Part shown: one piece after another, positions 45,695 to 57,047 of the stretch
How the letters are laid out: every line of letters starts with the position of its first letter
Numbering within the stretch: the stretch's first letter is position 1
Source of the DNA: Phoronis australis
Lineage: Eukaryota; Phoronida; Phoronidae
DNA: 64,000 bases
Reading direction: 5' to 3'
Assembly (NCBI GenBank): GCA_002633005.1
Contig: NMRA01000977.1
Location: 3,288 to 67,287, forward strand
Made by a program: the position numbers and the translations under genes
Notes under the pieces: generated by a model
Database searches by the model: none
What the model saw: the letters and a program-made list of their open reading frames with translations, nothing else
What the model was told of the DNA's origin: nothing

Positions 45695-46621
45695 GTAAGT
45701 TACGATTATGGCAAATTTATGCTATTGAGTGTACTCCTACTTTAATTTTTTTTCAGGATTAGCCTTCAAACAACTCCAAGTTATGCACAAGTTACAAAAC
45801 AAAATAATTAAGTGGAACGTTTTAGAAACAATTCATAAGAACTTTTCATAGAGAACTGCGTCGAGCATAATTATATTTGAGAGTTTTGTGTTGATGCGTT
45901 CACACGATGGAACGTTTTCCAAGGCCTGCATGACCTTGGACGAGAAAATGCATTAAAATTTTGATGTGAATTGGGCAACCTTTTTTTCTTCTTACCAGCC
46001 TCTATTAATGTGTGCTAAGCAACGTCTAACCAGGGTAGCAATGCATTCCTCTGCTTGCTGTGAAATCATCTTGAGTATCCAGCTAGCCATGCGATGTGAA
46101 GTGGTTGTATGTAGTTGTATATAAATATGCAGTGACATTTAGGTCAAGAGTGAAACTATAGTGTTGAAGGCTTGTGTCTGGGGACAAAATACAGACAAGG
46201 CATCAATGTGGCTCAATTGGAAATAATTTAGGAAAAATGTAGTAACTCCGTCTATTTCAAAAAGGGAATTTCTATCCCAGCACCTTTTTAAGTGACTACA
46301 GATTACAGATATCTGATGTAGGAATCAGGCAAAATGAGAGATTTCGATGCCAAATCTTGTGATTTTGACTCGAAACCTTCTCTAATTGTGCACATGTATT
46401 GAAAGGCTACTTTCCACATTTGGCCTCCTCTGGAAGTAGACTTAAACATCCTCCCTGACCATTCAGTGTAACTATGTAGAAGTTGAATGATGGCCAGGTC
46501 CATTATCTCGCTATGCTAAAGATGGTGGCCAAGAGACATTTTCTGCACTCTGAGACTTCTCAGGGAAGTAATTTTAAGAGTGGAATCATAGACGACATAT
46601 TCCCTCAATCTGTGAGAGAGA

Positions 46622-47500
46622 TTAATTATTGTTACAGTGAGAGAGATTAAATGAACATAAATTATGAAAGCAATTCATTATGCCTAAATTTTTAAAAGCG
46701 TTCAAAACTTCAGAAGACAAATCATTGGTACAGGTGGTTGTGTAGTCCCACCAAAATATTCGATAAGTTAGTTTATCCTCTTCGAAATTGATGATATGAT
46801 TCCACATTCTCAAAATCTCAATTTTCCGCCTAACACTGGGAAATTCCTACCCCACGTTACCCGTAACAGCATCACATTGTTTCTCACCGTGAGCAAAATT
46901 AGAAGCGAATTTGTGAACCCCCAAGAAAGATTGTGGCTCTATTCTGAATGACGTCATAATCTTGTAAACTAGAGCCACCCCAGACACCTACACAATAATT
47001 GCTAACAGGTACAACATTAAATAAATTAAACATTGAATATTGTGGTGAATGTTCTGTACTTCACTTGAATTTATTAAATAAAGCCCTAATGATCTTCCAG
47101 AATTTCGAATAGCAGTTTCATATAACATGTTCATTTAAAATTACTCCTAAATATTTACATTTGAGTACATACTAGTCTAGGTCTAGTTGACCCAGCCGAA
47201 ATGGATGTCAACTATGAGAGACATGTTTGGATGTGAAGTGAACAATATTAGTTTTCTCTTGGTTAATAGTTAGCCTCTATTTAGAGCATCATTCGTCAAC
47301 TATATTCAGTAATACCCGTAGATTTTCTTGCTCTTGACAAGTACTACTATATCATCTGCATGAAATAGAGCTGAAACACCAGTGGGAATTCCTAAATTTG
47401 TCCGTTTCAATTCTGTCGAGAATTGGGTTATGGCATATATATTTCTAACCGATTGATAAAACCTCCCAACTATTTTCAGATCCAGCAATTAAAAAAGTAA
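46622..47500 (-). pseudogene. LINE reverse transcriptase and C-terminal domain remnant
   Basis: Minus-strand reading in several frames. At 47488-47306 an RT segment ends GVSALFHADDIVVLVKSK, a decayed YADD catalytic motif with the usual following strand. It is followed by QENLRVLLNIVDE and LTINQEKTNIVHFTS, the normal post-YADD helix and KT motif. Around 46950 there is DVIQNRATIFLGG, like the QNRAxRxFLG block of LINE C-terminal regions. At 46813-46622 comes MRMWNHIINFEEDKLTYRIF, like the RMWNRxxxMxxxRLTxKIF tail. Numerous stops make it a fossil. Order and spacing fit one degraded element. Confidence 0.75.
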
Positions 47501-47778
47501 ACTGTTTATATTTACCCAGCCTAAGGCTATTTGCATATAAATAAATAAAAGCCGCAAACCTTTGGATCTAGTCATGATTCCGAGTTAGTATGTTAACTAG
47601 CCTTTGTCAGAAGTAATAGTATTCCTTACTTACAAACTGCCTGAAAACAAGTATTGTATTCAAACTACAATGGCTGTGCTTGTTTGGAACAGGCATGCTT
47701 TCACATTTGAATTGTAAAATTGATGGTAAAACAAGGCATTGTGTACTAAACAACAATGTACAACAATTATTTTTGCAG

Positions 47779-48005
47779 TTCCACCAAAGTGTGCAAGTAG
47801 TGAGTATTTTCTGAAATTTCATCCAATGAAAAATTCAACTCCTTATAACATCAAACAACTGTTCTGGAACACACGATTTCTATTTCTTTTTGAAAACTTT
47901 TTTATTCTTGAACATAAATTTGATGAAAACAGCAGGCTACTTACAACATTTTACAGAAATAAGAAGTCAGAAAATTCCTTTGCTCTGCCCCAGACCAAAC
48001 ACTAG
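47779..48005 (+). other. Possible terminal exon
   Basis: A pyrimidine-rich acceptor (TTATTTTTGCAG ending at 47778) opens a 75-codon frame rich in aromatic and basic residues (VPPKCASSEYFLKFHPMKN to SFALPQTKH, then a stop). No family is recognised, and AT-rich DNA can produce such frames by chance. Confidence 0.22.
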
Positions 48006-48009
48006 TTTG

Positions 48010-48540
48010 CCAATAACCCACTGTCTAAAAGAAAAATAATGTTAGGACTTCTGAGTGGTGAAAATCAGAAAATGACAAAAATGGATAAACATTATTTAGT
48101 TGTAGGAGTCTGATACAACTCGTGTGAATAATGTGTCATAACGCTTAACATCAAGGGTAGCTACACAATTTTTATACATTATTTTATTGAATTAAGCAAA
48201 TAATTTGTTTTTGAGAAACAACATCTCCACAAAGATCGACAATAATATTTTGAAACTGGTGGTAAAAAAAATCAAACTAGGTCGCGAACTTTTCCTCATC
48301 ATGATAGGACAAGAACTTCGAAATTATAGTTGCTCAAGAATTTTGCAAACATGTTATTTTATAATTTTCAACCCTTTCAGGTCATTTCTAGTCATTTACA
48401 GTTTGCAGTGCAAGAACAGAAGCATAAAATTTTTGGTACTTGGCACTTCATTTTTTTCCGCAAAATTTTGAAATGTCTATGTTATCAATTTACATGGCTT
48501 GCTTTGGAGTGTCGGTAAAAATGTTCCAGTTACAAAAATC
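48010..48540. other. Non-coding stretch
   Basis: AT-rich sequence. The overlapping ORFs at 48205-48518 have no recognised domain. Confidence 0.4.
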
Positions 48541-48542
48541 AG

Positions 48543-49265
48543 TTAACGCTTTCGAAACGAACCCGGCCAAACCCGGCCGTTGCCGTAAAGCAACCAACCC
48601 GGCTCAAACCGGTCGACCTTACCTTCATAAATACAGTTCCAGTCCATTTACGCATATTCTCGAGTCTGAATGTTATTTCTGTTGTAAACATCTGTCTGTT
48701 CGTCCTACCACATTTCACGATGTCTGACAATTGATTCTGAAGTTTTTTGAGGTAATTTTCTGGTAATTTTTGAACTTGTTTCTGAAAATTTAAATGTCTC
48801 GTGGCTTCCGGTGAAAACAACGCCTATAGCAGTGACAGTGACGCTAGTTTCGGCGGTTTTACGAATGCACAAGTAGCCGAATTTCATCAAATTTGTGAAG
48901 GACTTGTTGTCAATAATAAATGTGAAGGTAATATGATGTTTCGTCGACTGGGGATAAGAGCGATGATAAAATCGCCGAAGTTGCCGATCCGGCATTAGCA
49001 ACACTTGGTGCCGATTGGTCTCGGGACTTGTGCAATAATAATTTAATGGGTTTTACTGAAATACCTGGTGTTAATCATGACTTGGAACCTTCAGCCAAAC
49101 CTGTTCACTGTTTCAAACTGCTTTGCCAGATAGAATTTTTGAAATGGTGTGTCAGGGAACGAATCTTTTTGGTCAGCAGAATTTTGCAACATCACTGGAA
49201 ACAAAATGGCAGCCAACATGTCCTGATGAAATAAATTTTTTTTTCTTTATTGGAATCATGATGGG
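48543..49265 (+). pseudogene. piggyBac-like transposase, 5' remnant
   Basis: A TTAA (48543-48546) followed by CGCTTTCGAAACGAACCCGG may be the left end with the TTAA target. From about 48794 come an acidic N-terminus (AYSSDSDASFGGF), a second frame with DWSRDLC and FTEIPGVNHDLEP, and a third with ALPDRIFEMVCQGTNLF, TKWQPTCPDEINFF and IGIMMGMK. This is the start of the DDE_Tnp_1_7 domain (the usual TNxYA, WxpvTxxEi and GlxxxMG features). At least three frame changes occur and a stop at 49263 ends it before any catalytic Asp. The 3' end of the element is absent. Confidence 0.75.
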
Positions 49266-49269
49266 TATG

Positions 49270-50300
49270 AAGTAGTTGCCAATAATAAAAGTAACATTTT
49301 CTAAGACAGTAAAAGTTTATTTCATGCATTACATACAATTCGAAATGTGAATTCGGAATATGACTTACCTGTACTTACCTATACCTACTTGTTTGTTGTG
49401 GCTCATTACCTTCAGGTAATGGTTTAATGGTAACCTGTGACTGTTGTTTAACATTTTGCTGAGTATGTTTTTGGTCTTAACTGTTATTGCAAGCCAAATT
49501 ATCCTATGTTTTTGGGCTTGTACATTGTGTTCATCTTTCTGCCTGTTGACTTGGTTGTTACCTGCTTGTTGTTATCTAACATATTGTCTTGGTAATGCGG
49601 TAAATACTTACTTGAATTCTTAGAATGAATTGAAGAACATTGTGTATTAATTATTTTATTGTCTAAGCAATAAAAGCAATAATAATACTGATATTTCAAA
49701 ATGAATCCAGTCTGACAAAAAAAAAACCAATGGACATTATCAAATTTGTGGGCAAAAAAATGCCACACAGGACTTGGCTGGTACTTAACATCCTAGAAGA
49801 CACGTCATGTGACAACTGATGTTGCAGAGGCAGGTTCTCTATCTCTCAAGACAACTCGCAACAAACCAACTAGTAGAGGCAGCACAAAATTTGACGTTGA
49901 TTGACTGCGTAGTGTACGTACCCCACCCCAACCAGTACTATTTTTACTGTTTACAAGTGGAACACTGGTCCTAGCATTGCTTTAACTATTTTGACCAACT
50001 GGTGAATATATTGAAAACTAAGCAAATAGCACAAATATAGTTTTTGAAAAAAGTAGTTACATGTCATTTTTTTTGTAACAATCATATTGCAAGAGAAGAA
50101 GTTCTCGTTATACTGTGTTAAGATAAGCAGTGTGTCGTCTAGAACAACTTGATCAGCACGGTAATTACTTTTCTTACTTTAGTATGTGATACTTCTTCAA
50201 TTTGATCAAGAACTTATTAAATTAACAGCTACCTTATGAATTTTGCATGGTAGAAATGGGCTGTGACTACAAGTTGTAGTGTAGGTACCCTTTTATACAA
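49270..50300. other. Non-coding stretch
   Basis: No gene recognised. The minus-strand ORF at 49499-49768 is low-complexity and AT-driven. Confidence 0.4.
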
Positions 50301-50307
50301 CTGTGAT

Positions 50308-50695
50308 GCATTAGGCCATAAAATTTTATTCGGTGGTTCGTGTGCAAAAATATTTAAGATTACAAACCTTTGTTACCGCGGCGTTGCCGACGACTTTCAA
50401 TTTGAAAAGCGGAAGTTGCTCTCTATGTTTCGGAAGAACGTAAATTGTCAACATTGCCGGGGCATCTGGGATAGCGTGGTGGATTTTTCAATGGCGTCTC
50501 GTGTGATTGTAAACCGCGGTGACAAATACTATGACTCTGCAGCCAAATATGTGTGGAGGTGGGAGCTTGGGAGTGGACGAACGAGCTAAAAAGACGCAGA
50601 CGCACGGTCCTGGAGGTGGTACCTTTTTTTTAGCGCGCCTGTTTTGGGCCATAAAAATTTCCGCGTTTTTCGTCATTGGACATTCCAAGCCCTGG
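50308..50695. mobile_element. CAGGGCTTGGAAT-family element, left-truncated
   Basis: The right end reads GACATTCCAAGCCCTG (to 50695), and the interior matches 53660-53979, including GTTACCGCGGCGTTGCCGAC, GGGGCATCTGGGATAGCGTG and GTAAACCGCGGTGACAAATA. The left terminal repeat is missing. The same frame as in the 53.7-kb copy reads LEKRKLL-like text, NVNCQHCRGIWDSVVDFS and SRVIVNRGDKYY. Confidence 0.8.
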
Positions 50696-50699
50696 GTAC

Positions 50700-52340
50700 T
50701 ATAAAATAACCCAGCTTTTACAGTTATACAACAATCTTCATTTTTCACCAAAAGTGGCCACCGAATATGGACCTTTATTGTAATTTGCTTGAAAGGGGCT
50801 TTTAACAGTTAGAAATGACTCGGAAACTGACAAAACTCGAAGGAAAACGTTTTTATTGTACTTCATTTTTTTAAATATCGTATTTTTTAATTTTCAAAAA
50901 ATCCAATTTTACTTTGATTTTTTTTTGTTTCCTTACGCAATATTCTACATATTCATACCAAATATATGTACAAAATCATTATGATCTTGATTTTGTGGCA
51001 TTTTTTACGTGTTAGTTGTGGCAAGCACGCCACTTTCTGTCATTTAGTCACCTTCCGTCTAATAACTAAAAATCTGGTATGTGGATCAAAAAACCCGGGC
51101 TCGCGATTTTACTTCAGTGCTAGAGGATTTCATATTTTCCAAATTTTGTAAAAATTGACCCACGTGTTGCGGAAAAATAGGCCCGGGAATCTGTCACCAC
51201 CCTGAAATCACGAGACAGCGTTATAACTCTCCTAAGTTCGGTTTTTCATCGTTTTTCTCTTGTACCATTGATTTTGCTAATAGTAAATTCTAAATTTCTA
51301 TAGTTTTTCATAAATCCATTGACGTCAGCTGCTAATGAAGTTTTGTTCTCCATTCTACATTGATAAATGACATTTTTGCTATGAAAACTTCAAGATTGAT
51401 AATGTTGTTACATTCGGTATTTCCAAACCGATCTTGATCTTTAACTAAGCGGTTGTAAGGAAGTCGTCACAAATTTTTCTCCACAACTCTCGTATATACC
51501 TGCATTCCACAAATAAAATGCAATGTAGTATCTCCATGTTCAGAGGAAAATGTACTCAAGTCATTCTCTTATTAACATGAAAAAACCTTTGTTGTAATAG
51601 GATGTACGTTATTATACTGGAAATTTTGGACCAAGCAAAATCATCACCAGAAGTAACGGTTAAGTCTCTAACCCACTTTTGCAAGGCACTGTGGGCATCC
51701 TAGTTTGGGCTTTCAATTTTCTGACATCTCTTCCTCAAGTTTGAGCATTGGCAATATGCAACAGTGGAGTTGAAATGTTTGTGAATGTTCGTTTTGCATA
51801 TTCAGAGTGATAAAGGGTCTCTAACCATATTTGCAGGATTGACTTCACAAGCCTTTAATGATTCAAAAATGTTCACTTTATATCAAATTTTTTTAATGAT
51901 TGTAAACTCAGTTTTGTTCCATCACAATTTTAGTAAATCTCGCCGTTCTTAAATCTTTCTTACACCACTGTTGAATAAAATTTAGTTAAATATTTATAGC
52001 GAACCATACGGCTCATTCAGTGTAATACAAACTGAAAGGAAATATTTTACATGTCAAGGAAACATCCAGCCAAAATCTATTACCAGTAACAATGTTGAAA
52101 TTGCTTCCAAAATTATATTCCTCTTCCAGTTGGAGATGTTTGGCAAGCTGTGTACATACGATTTAATATTGTGTTTAACCAGTAGCACTAGATCATCTGC
52201 AGGGATTGCTGAAATGTCTAAGTCATGTTATTCTGTTTGCTCTTTTACAGCTGTATTGTAAAATTCTGTAAAAAAATGGTGGGGCTTATCATCAACTGTG
52301 TCTGCCTGTTTGTGCTCATGTACAATGAATTGTCTTTTGC
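50700..52340. other. Mostly non-coding stretch with LINE trace
   Basis: No gene recognised apart from the RT-like trace at 52171-52218. Confidence 0.4.
52171..52218 (-). pseudogene. Trace of a LINE RT active-site motif
   Basis: A minus-strand frame reads ISAIPADDLVLLVKH, like the xADDLVLL box of LINE reverse transcriptases. The sequence either side has no clear continuation, so this is either a highly eroded LINE or chance. Confidence 0.35.
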
Positions 52341-52342
52341 AG

Positions 52343-52416
52343 GAAGTACTTGACGACAACATTGTCACTCAGCACTGCTATGTGGATTGTACAACAGAAG
52401 TTGGCCCGTGTTCATG
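52343..52416 (+). other. Cysteine-rich exon-like segment
   Basis: An acceptor (TTGTCTTTTGCAG, ending 52342) and a donor GTATGT (52417) flank 74 nt, open in the frame EVLDDNIVTQHCYVDCTTEV then GPCS. The CYxDC...GPC spacing is like small extracellular cysteine-rich repeats in marine invertebrate proteins. A partner exon was not found within reach, so this is a candidate only. Confidence 0.3.
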
Positions 52417-52550
52417 GTATGTAACTTGCCTTCTGTAAATCAGTATTTTGAAGCCAATCCAAGGCAAAACTGACGCCGTTAGCTTGAATTTTTGAACAGA
52501 GTAACTCTCTTATCATAATTAAATGTGCAAAAGTTCTCTTAGTAAAATTA

Positions 52551-52860
52551 GTGTCCAATGTCTATAGTGGGAAAGTTTGCACAGAATTACACTTTTTTCT
52601 TCTCGAATGTAATTTATATTCTGATCTATGTGTGCTTTTGTTACCAAGATACGATAAGGTGGACGAGATAGTGTTAAGAGATATTTTATTGACTCGTGCT
52701 TTAACTAACTTGAGAAAAGTTGCTAGATATTTAATTAATGCGGAGAAACGCCGAAATGAGTTCCTTGATATGAATTAATTTATATTTGAAAAATCTTGTA
52801 CTCTATGTATTATACATTTGTAATGTGGGCCGGAGGCCTGTGACATGAAATAAACCTATC
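52551..52860 (+). pseudogene. LINE ORF2 C-terminus and 3' end remnant
   Basis: The frame 52551-52778 reads ELHFFLLECNLYSDLCVLLL and then NLRKVARYLINAEKRRNEFL, with a stop at 52776. This matches the xEYHFLxxCPxYxxLR and closing basic helix found at the end of many LINE ORF2 proteins. After the stop come GTGGGCCGGAGGCCTGTG and a nearby AATAAA, typical of a LINE 3' UTR. The remainder of ORF2 is absent, as expected for a 5'-truncated insertion. Confidence 0.7.
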
Positions 52861-53590
52861 ACTTTCTGGGAGAGGGTGGTGGGGAAGGGAAGTATATTTT
52901 ACAATCTAGTGTGAGAGAGGAGAGTTGTAAGGGTAATAATTATCACATAATCTATTTGTCAACCATGTTGAAAATGAGAGTGAGAGTGTAAGAGAAGGGA
53001 TAGGTATTGCCATGACAACCAGTGTGATCACACTTACTACAGTATGAGAGGGAATGTGGGTTTTATCACACTTGTCACACTTCTGTTGTATTACGTACGG
53101 TAAAGCCTAACTTCAATGGAATTTTATTATTTTAGGTGTATTGGGCTAACCAGATAGTCCTAGCAAAGCCTTAGTTAAATAAGAAAACCCAAGTTCAATC
53201 ATGCAAATGTAAGCCTGTCAGATGAAAGGTGAAGCTGCCCTTTCCTACCCTGTTGCATGCATCACTGCAAGATCCCAGCTCAGTAACAAAAGGCTGTGTT
53301 GCATAGGGGTCTGAATAGAACACCATAGCCTGTGTGTGCTATTCGCAGCTGTTTGAATAAAAAGGTGATTCTTACGGTGATGTAGACAAAAACAAGGCAA
53401 TACGCATAACAGCTGGCAGTTTATAGCACTAGAGGGATCAGAGCGATGCTCTTAACGTATGACAGGAACCAAATTTACAGTTGTTACCATTGAAGATAGG
53501 CTTTAAGGTCTGTAGTTGTAAGAACCTTGTCACAAGTCAAACGTGTTGCATTGTTTTGCACTCACCGGAACTAGCCATAACTGTTGTTAT
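52860..53590. other. Non-coding stretch
   Basis: GAGAG-rich sequence near 52900-53060, otherwise nothing recognised. Confidence 0.4.
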
Positions 53591-53594
53591 GAAT

Positions 53595-53979
53595 CAGGGC
53601 TTGGAATTTTCCGCGGAAACGCGGATTTCCGCTTTTTTCAAATGTTCTGTCTGCGCATTTTATTATATTCCGCGTAAAAAAAATCGGATTTGATATAAAA
53701 TTTCCGCGGCAAATTCTTTTTTACCGTGGCGTTGCCGACGAAGTTCACCTCGAAAAGCGGAAGTTGCTCTTTATGTTTCGGAGGAATGTAAATTGTCGAT
53801 ATTGCCGGGGCATCTGGGATAGCGTGGTGGGATTTTCAATGGTGTCCCGTGTGATTGTAAACCGCGGTGACAAATACTACGGCGAAAGGTTCATATCGAC
53901 TATTTCAAGTCCGGGTAGCGCACATGTTTTGGGCCTTAAACGTTTCCGCGTTTTTTGTCATTGGTCATTCCAAGCCCTG
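53595..53979. mobile_element. CAGGGCTTGGAAT-family element, complete short form
   Basis: CAGGGCTTGGAATTTTCCGC at 53595 and TCATTCCAAGCCCTG ending 53979 are terminal inverted repeats 385 bp apart. AT lies directly outside each end, compatible with a 2-bp AT duplication as at 36.9/38.4 kb. The interior carries a frame with VNCRYCRGIWDSVVGFSMV and SRVIVNRGDKYYG, also present at 50.4 kb. It looks like a deletion derivative of the 1.43-kb form. Confidence 0.83.
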
Positions 53980-54205
53980 ATAAATGTAAACATATTCTGT
54001 ATTATTGCTTATCTTTGTTCTACGTAGTTTTCACCTGGACTATCGTTTTGTTTGTATCGCACCGCATTGTTTTGACTCGTAGTTCTGAGTTCGAATTCTT
54101 ACATCGGCAAATTTTGATCCCGTGTGTCGAGTTCAAACTCCTAGGACGCGAGTCATTTCTGCAGCAAGACTACTCTTCATGAACTTTTTGTTATTCGAAT
54201 GACGT

Positions 54206-54680
54206 TCAATTTTTATGTTGTGGAAAATGCATATTTGTCCCCTGTTTTACCAGGGATGGTATGGCTCACTGGTGAGGGTCAAGGAGTGAACCCCTGGAGC
54301 TGCACGCATGTTCTTGTGTCCTCGGGCAAGGCACTTAACTAAACTGCCCCAGCGAACTCTGCTGTAAAAATTAGTTGCAGCCATGGTTGGAATACATGTA
54401 ATTGCAGTAGTGGACTAATGTTCTATCCAGGGTATTTCAATTTTTATGTTGTGGAAAACGCATATTTGTGCTTGTCCCCCCTGTCCTCTATCAAGGATGG
54501 TATGGCTCACTGATGAGGGTCAAGGGGTGAACCCCCTGGAGCTGCACACATGTTCTTGTGTCCTTGGGCAAGGCACTTAACTAAACTGCCCCAGCGAACT
54601 CTGCTGTAAAAATGAGTTGCAGCCATGGTTGGAATACATGTAATTGCAGTAGTGAACTAATGTTCTATCCAGGGTTTTTC
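54206..54680 (+). repeat. Tandem pair of SINE-like units, about 230-240 bp each
   Basis: The unit starting TCAATTTTTATGTTGTGGAA occurs at 54206 and 54437. Each contains ATGGTATGGCTCACTG and TTGTGTCCTYGGGCAAGGCA then CTTAACTAAACTGCC. The GGGCAAGGCACTTAA phrase is widespread in SINEs and LINE tails of fish and marine invertebrates. Identity between the two is about 95 percent by eye. Confidence 0.75.
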
Positions 54681-54929
54681 AATGACTTTCATCGTGCTCA
54701 GTGAGTCTTATGGCTTGTGAAGGGTCCACTTTGTACTGGGCCCATCCATTGCCTTGTATTAGGTACTGTGAAGAGTTCATTGGTTCACATCTCTGGTCAT
54801 TGTGGCTGGACATACACAGATCGTTGTCATTACAAGCATTGCACTGAACTAAATGTTATAGAATCAGACATGATGTTGGGAGTGGTCAGGCCTGATTAAA
54901 TCTTGCCTTCAAACTGTGAATGCTATACA

Positions 54930-56580
54930 TGTTTGCAGGGTCAGGTCTGCCTATTTACAAGGCCTGGGTCAAATGTTTCCCCTCAGGCCTGGACAAGCCT
55001 AATTAATTTCATAAAACTCCTGCTGGCAACCTGTGTTGAAGAGTGGAGTGCAGTCACTCTGATATGTCTTCAGGAAACAATATTAAGAAATGACACTGGT
55101 TACTGAGGCCTCACTGAAGCTGCAAGTCCTGATGGGGCTTTTAAAAGACAACGGTGAATCTCATGACCTGCATTAAGACCCAGGGTTTACCTGAGCCTAC
55201 GTAAAGCCTTGTATGGTCGCTGTGAGATCTATGCCTTCATAGGACTCCCAAAAAATGGACACCCAGTCCCCTGGGGCAGGACTGTGTCGAATAAGGCCTG
55301 GGCAAAACAGTTTTGTAACTAGAGTGCATTCAACCCGGGCTGGCAACCTGTGGTGAAGAGAGAAATGCAAGCTCTTTAAAATGGCTTCAGGAGACAGTAT
55401 AAAGATATGGCATGGTTACTGTGGCCTCACAGTAGCCTCAAGTTCCGACGGAGCTTGTAAAAGACAACGCTAAATCTCATGACATAAGATCCAGCCCTCT
55501 GTGGTCGTGCGAGATCTGTGCCTTCATATGACTCGCAAAAAATGGAGACCCAGTCCCCTGGGGCAGGACTGTGTCCAATAAGGCCTGGACAAAACAGTTT
55601 GTAACTAGAGTGCATTCAACCCGGGCTGGCAACCTGTGGTGAAGAAAGAAATGGAAGCTCTTTAAAATGGCTTCAGGAGACAGTATAATGGCATGGTTAC
55701 TGTGGCCTCACAGTAGCCTCAAGTTCCGACGGAGCTTGTAAAAGACCACGCTAAATCTCATGACATAAGATCCAGCCCCCTGTGGTCGTGCGAGATCTGT
55801 GCCTTCATATGACTCGCAAAAAATGGACACCCAGTCCCCTGGGGCAGGACTGTGTCCAATAAGGCCTGGACAAAACAGTTTGTAACTAGAATGCATTCAA
55901 CCCGGGCTGGCAACCTGTGGTGAAGAAAGAAATGGAAGCTCTTTAAAATGGCTTCAGGAGACAGTATAATGGCATGGTTACTGTGGCCTCACAGTAGCCT
56001 CAAGTTCCGACGGAGCTTGTAAAAGACAACGCTAAATCTCATGACATAAGATCCAGCCCTCTGTGGTCGTGCGAGATCTGTGCCTTCATATGACTCGCAA
56101 AAAATGGACACCCAGTCCCCTCGGGCAGGACTGTGTCCAATAAGGCCTGGACAAAACAGTTTGTAACTAGAGTGCATTCAACCCGGGCTGGCAACCTGTG
56201 GTGAAGAAAGAAATGGAAGCTCTTTAAAATGGCTTCAGGAGACAGTATAATGGCATGGTTACTGTGGCCTCACAGTAGCCTCAAGTTCCGACGGAGCTCG
56301 TAAAAGACAACGCTGAATGTCATGACATAAGATCTAACTGTCTGTGGTCGCTGTGAGATCTGTGCCTTCACAGAACTTACAAAAATGGAAACCCATTCCA
56401 AGGAGCAGCAATGTCTCGTTAAAATAGTTTGCAGAAAGGCCTGGGCAAAACGGTTTGTAACTGAGTGCATTCAACCCGGGCTGGCAACCTGTGGTTAACC
56501 AGGAGACTGTAAAAAGATGTGGCATACGTTACTGTGGCCTCACAGTAGCCGCAAGCTCTGATGTGCTTGTAAAAAACCAA
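54930..56580. repeat. Satellite array with 281-bp period
   Basis: The anchor GGCCTCACAGTAGCC occurs at 55423, 55704, 55985 and 56266 (exactly 281 apart), again at 56536 (270), and diverged at 55107. The central three units are nearly identical; the outer ones have decayed, the usual pattern of unequal exchange. Each central unit holds the same 62-codon minus-strand ORF (starting MHSSYKLFCPGL), but 281 is not divisible by 3, so units cannot be read through as one protein. I regard the ORFs as incidental. Confidence 0.93.
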
Positions 56581-56589
56581 CATTTAGTC

Positions 56590-57046
56590 TTGTGCAGGCT
56601 TGCAGTTATTGGCGCACGTTTCTGATGTATATGTCGGTCAAACGACGAGTTCCGCCTCAGACCACCCACTGGACACTTCCCTGTCATGTTTCACTCACAT
56701 GTTTGACATCATGATCAATTGCACCAAGTCTCTTATTCTTAGGCTTCACAGTCATGTATTCATCATGCTTTGTATGCAAAGATAAACAGCTGTTGTTAGT
56801 GTTCATTCTTTTCAGCATGACTTGCTTTGAGTGTTCCTTGTAACATGATTTTACCTTCACCTGATAATGCTGATTGCAATTATTATCATCTCTGTTGAAG
56901 TTAGTGTCAACACATTATACCTTGTCAGTAATTGGACAATTAATGTTTTCTGAGGTGATGCTAAATTTTACAATACTCATCATTTGTTGTGAAGTGTTGG
57001 TACTGTAATGATGAATTCTGTGTGTGCTTTGATTTAGGGGTCATGT
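56590..57046. other. Non-coding stretch
   Basis: Nothing recognised between the two tandem arrays. Confidence 0.4.
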
Positions 57047-57047
57047 T

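Larger units (their letters stand above)
44986..46325 (+). repeat. Second unit of the tandem duplication
   Basis: Repeats the first unit without the hAT-like insertion. Small indels and substitutions separate the two, so the duplication is not recent. No assembly gap lies between them. Confidence 0.85.

Noticed and set aside
55427-56470. Four similar minus-strand ORFs of 62-66 codons as a gene family
   Set aside because: They are phases of a 281-bp satellite; the period is not a multiple of three and no domain is seen.
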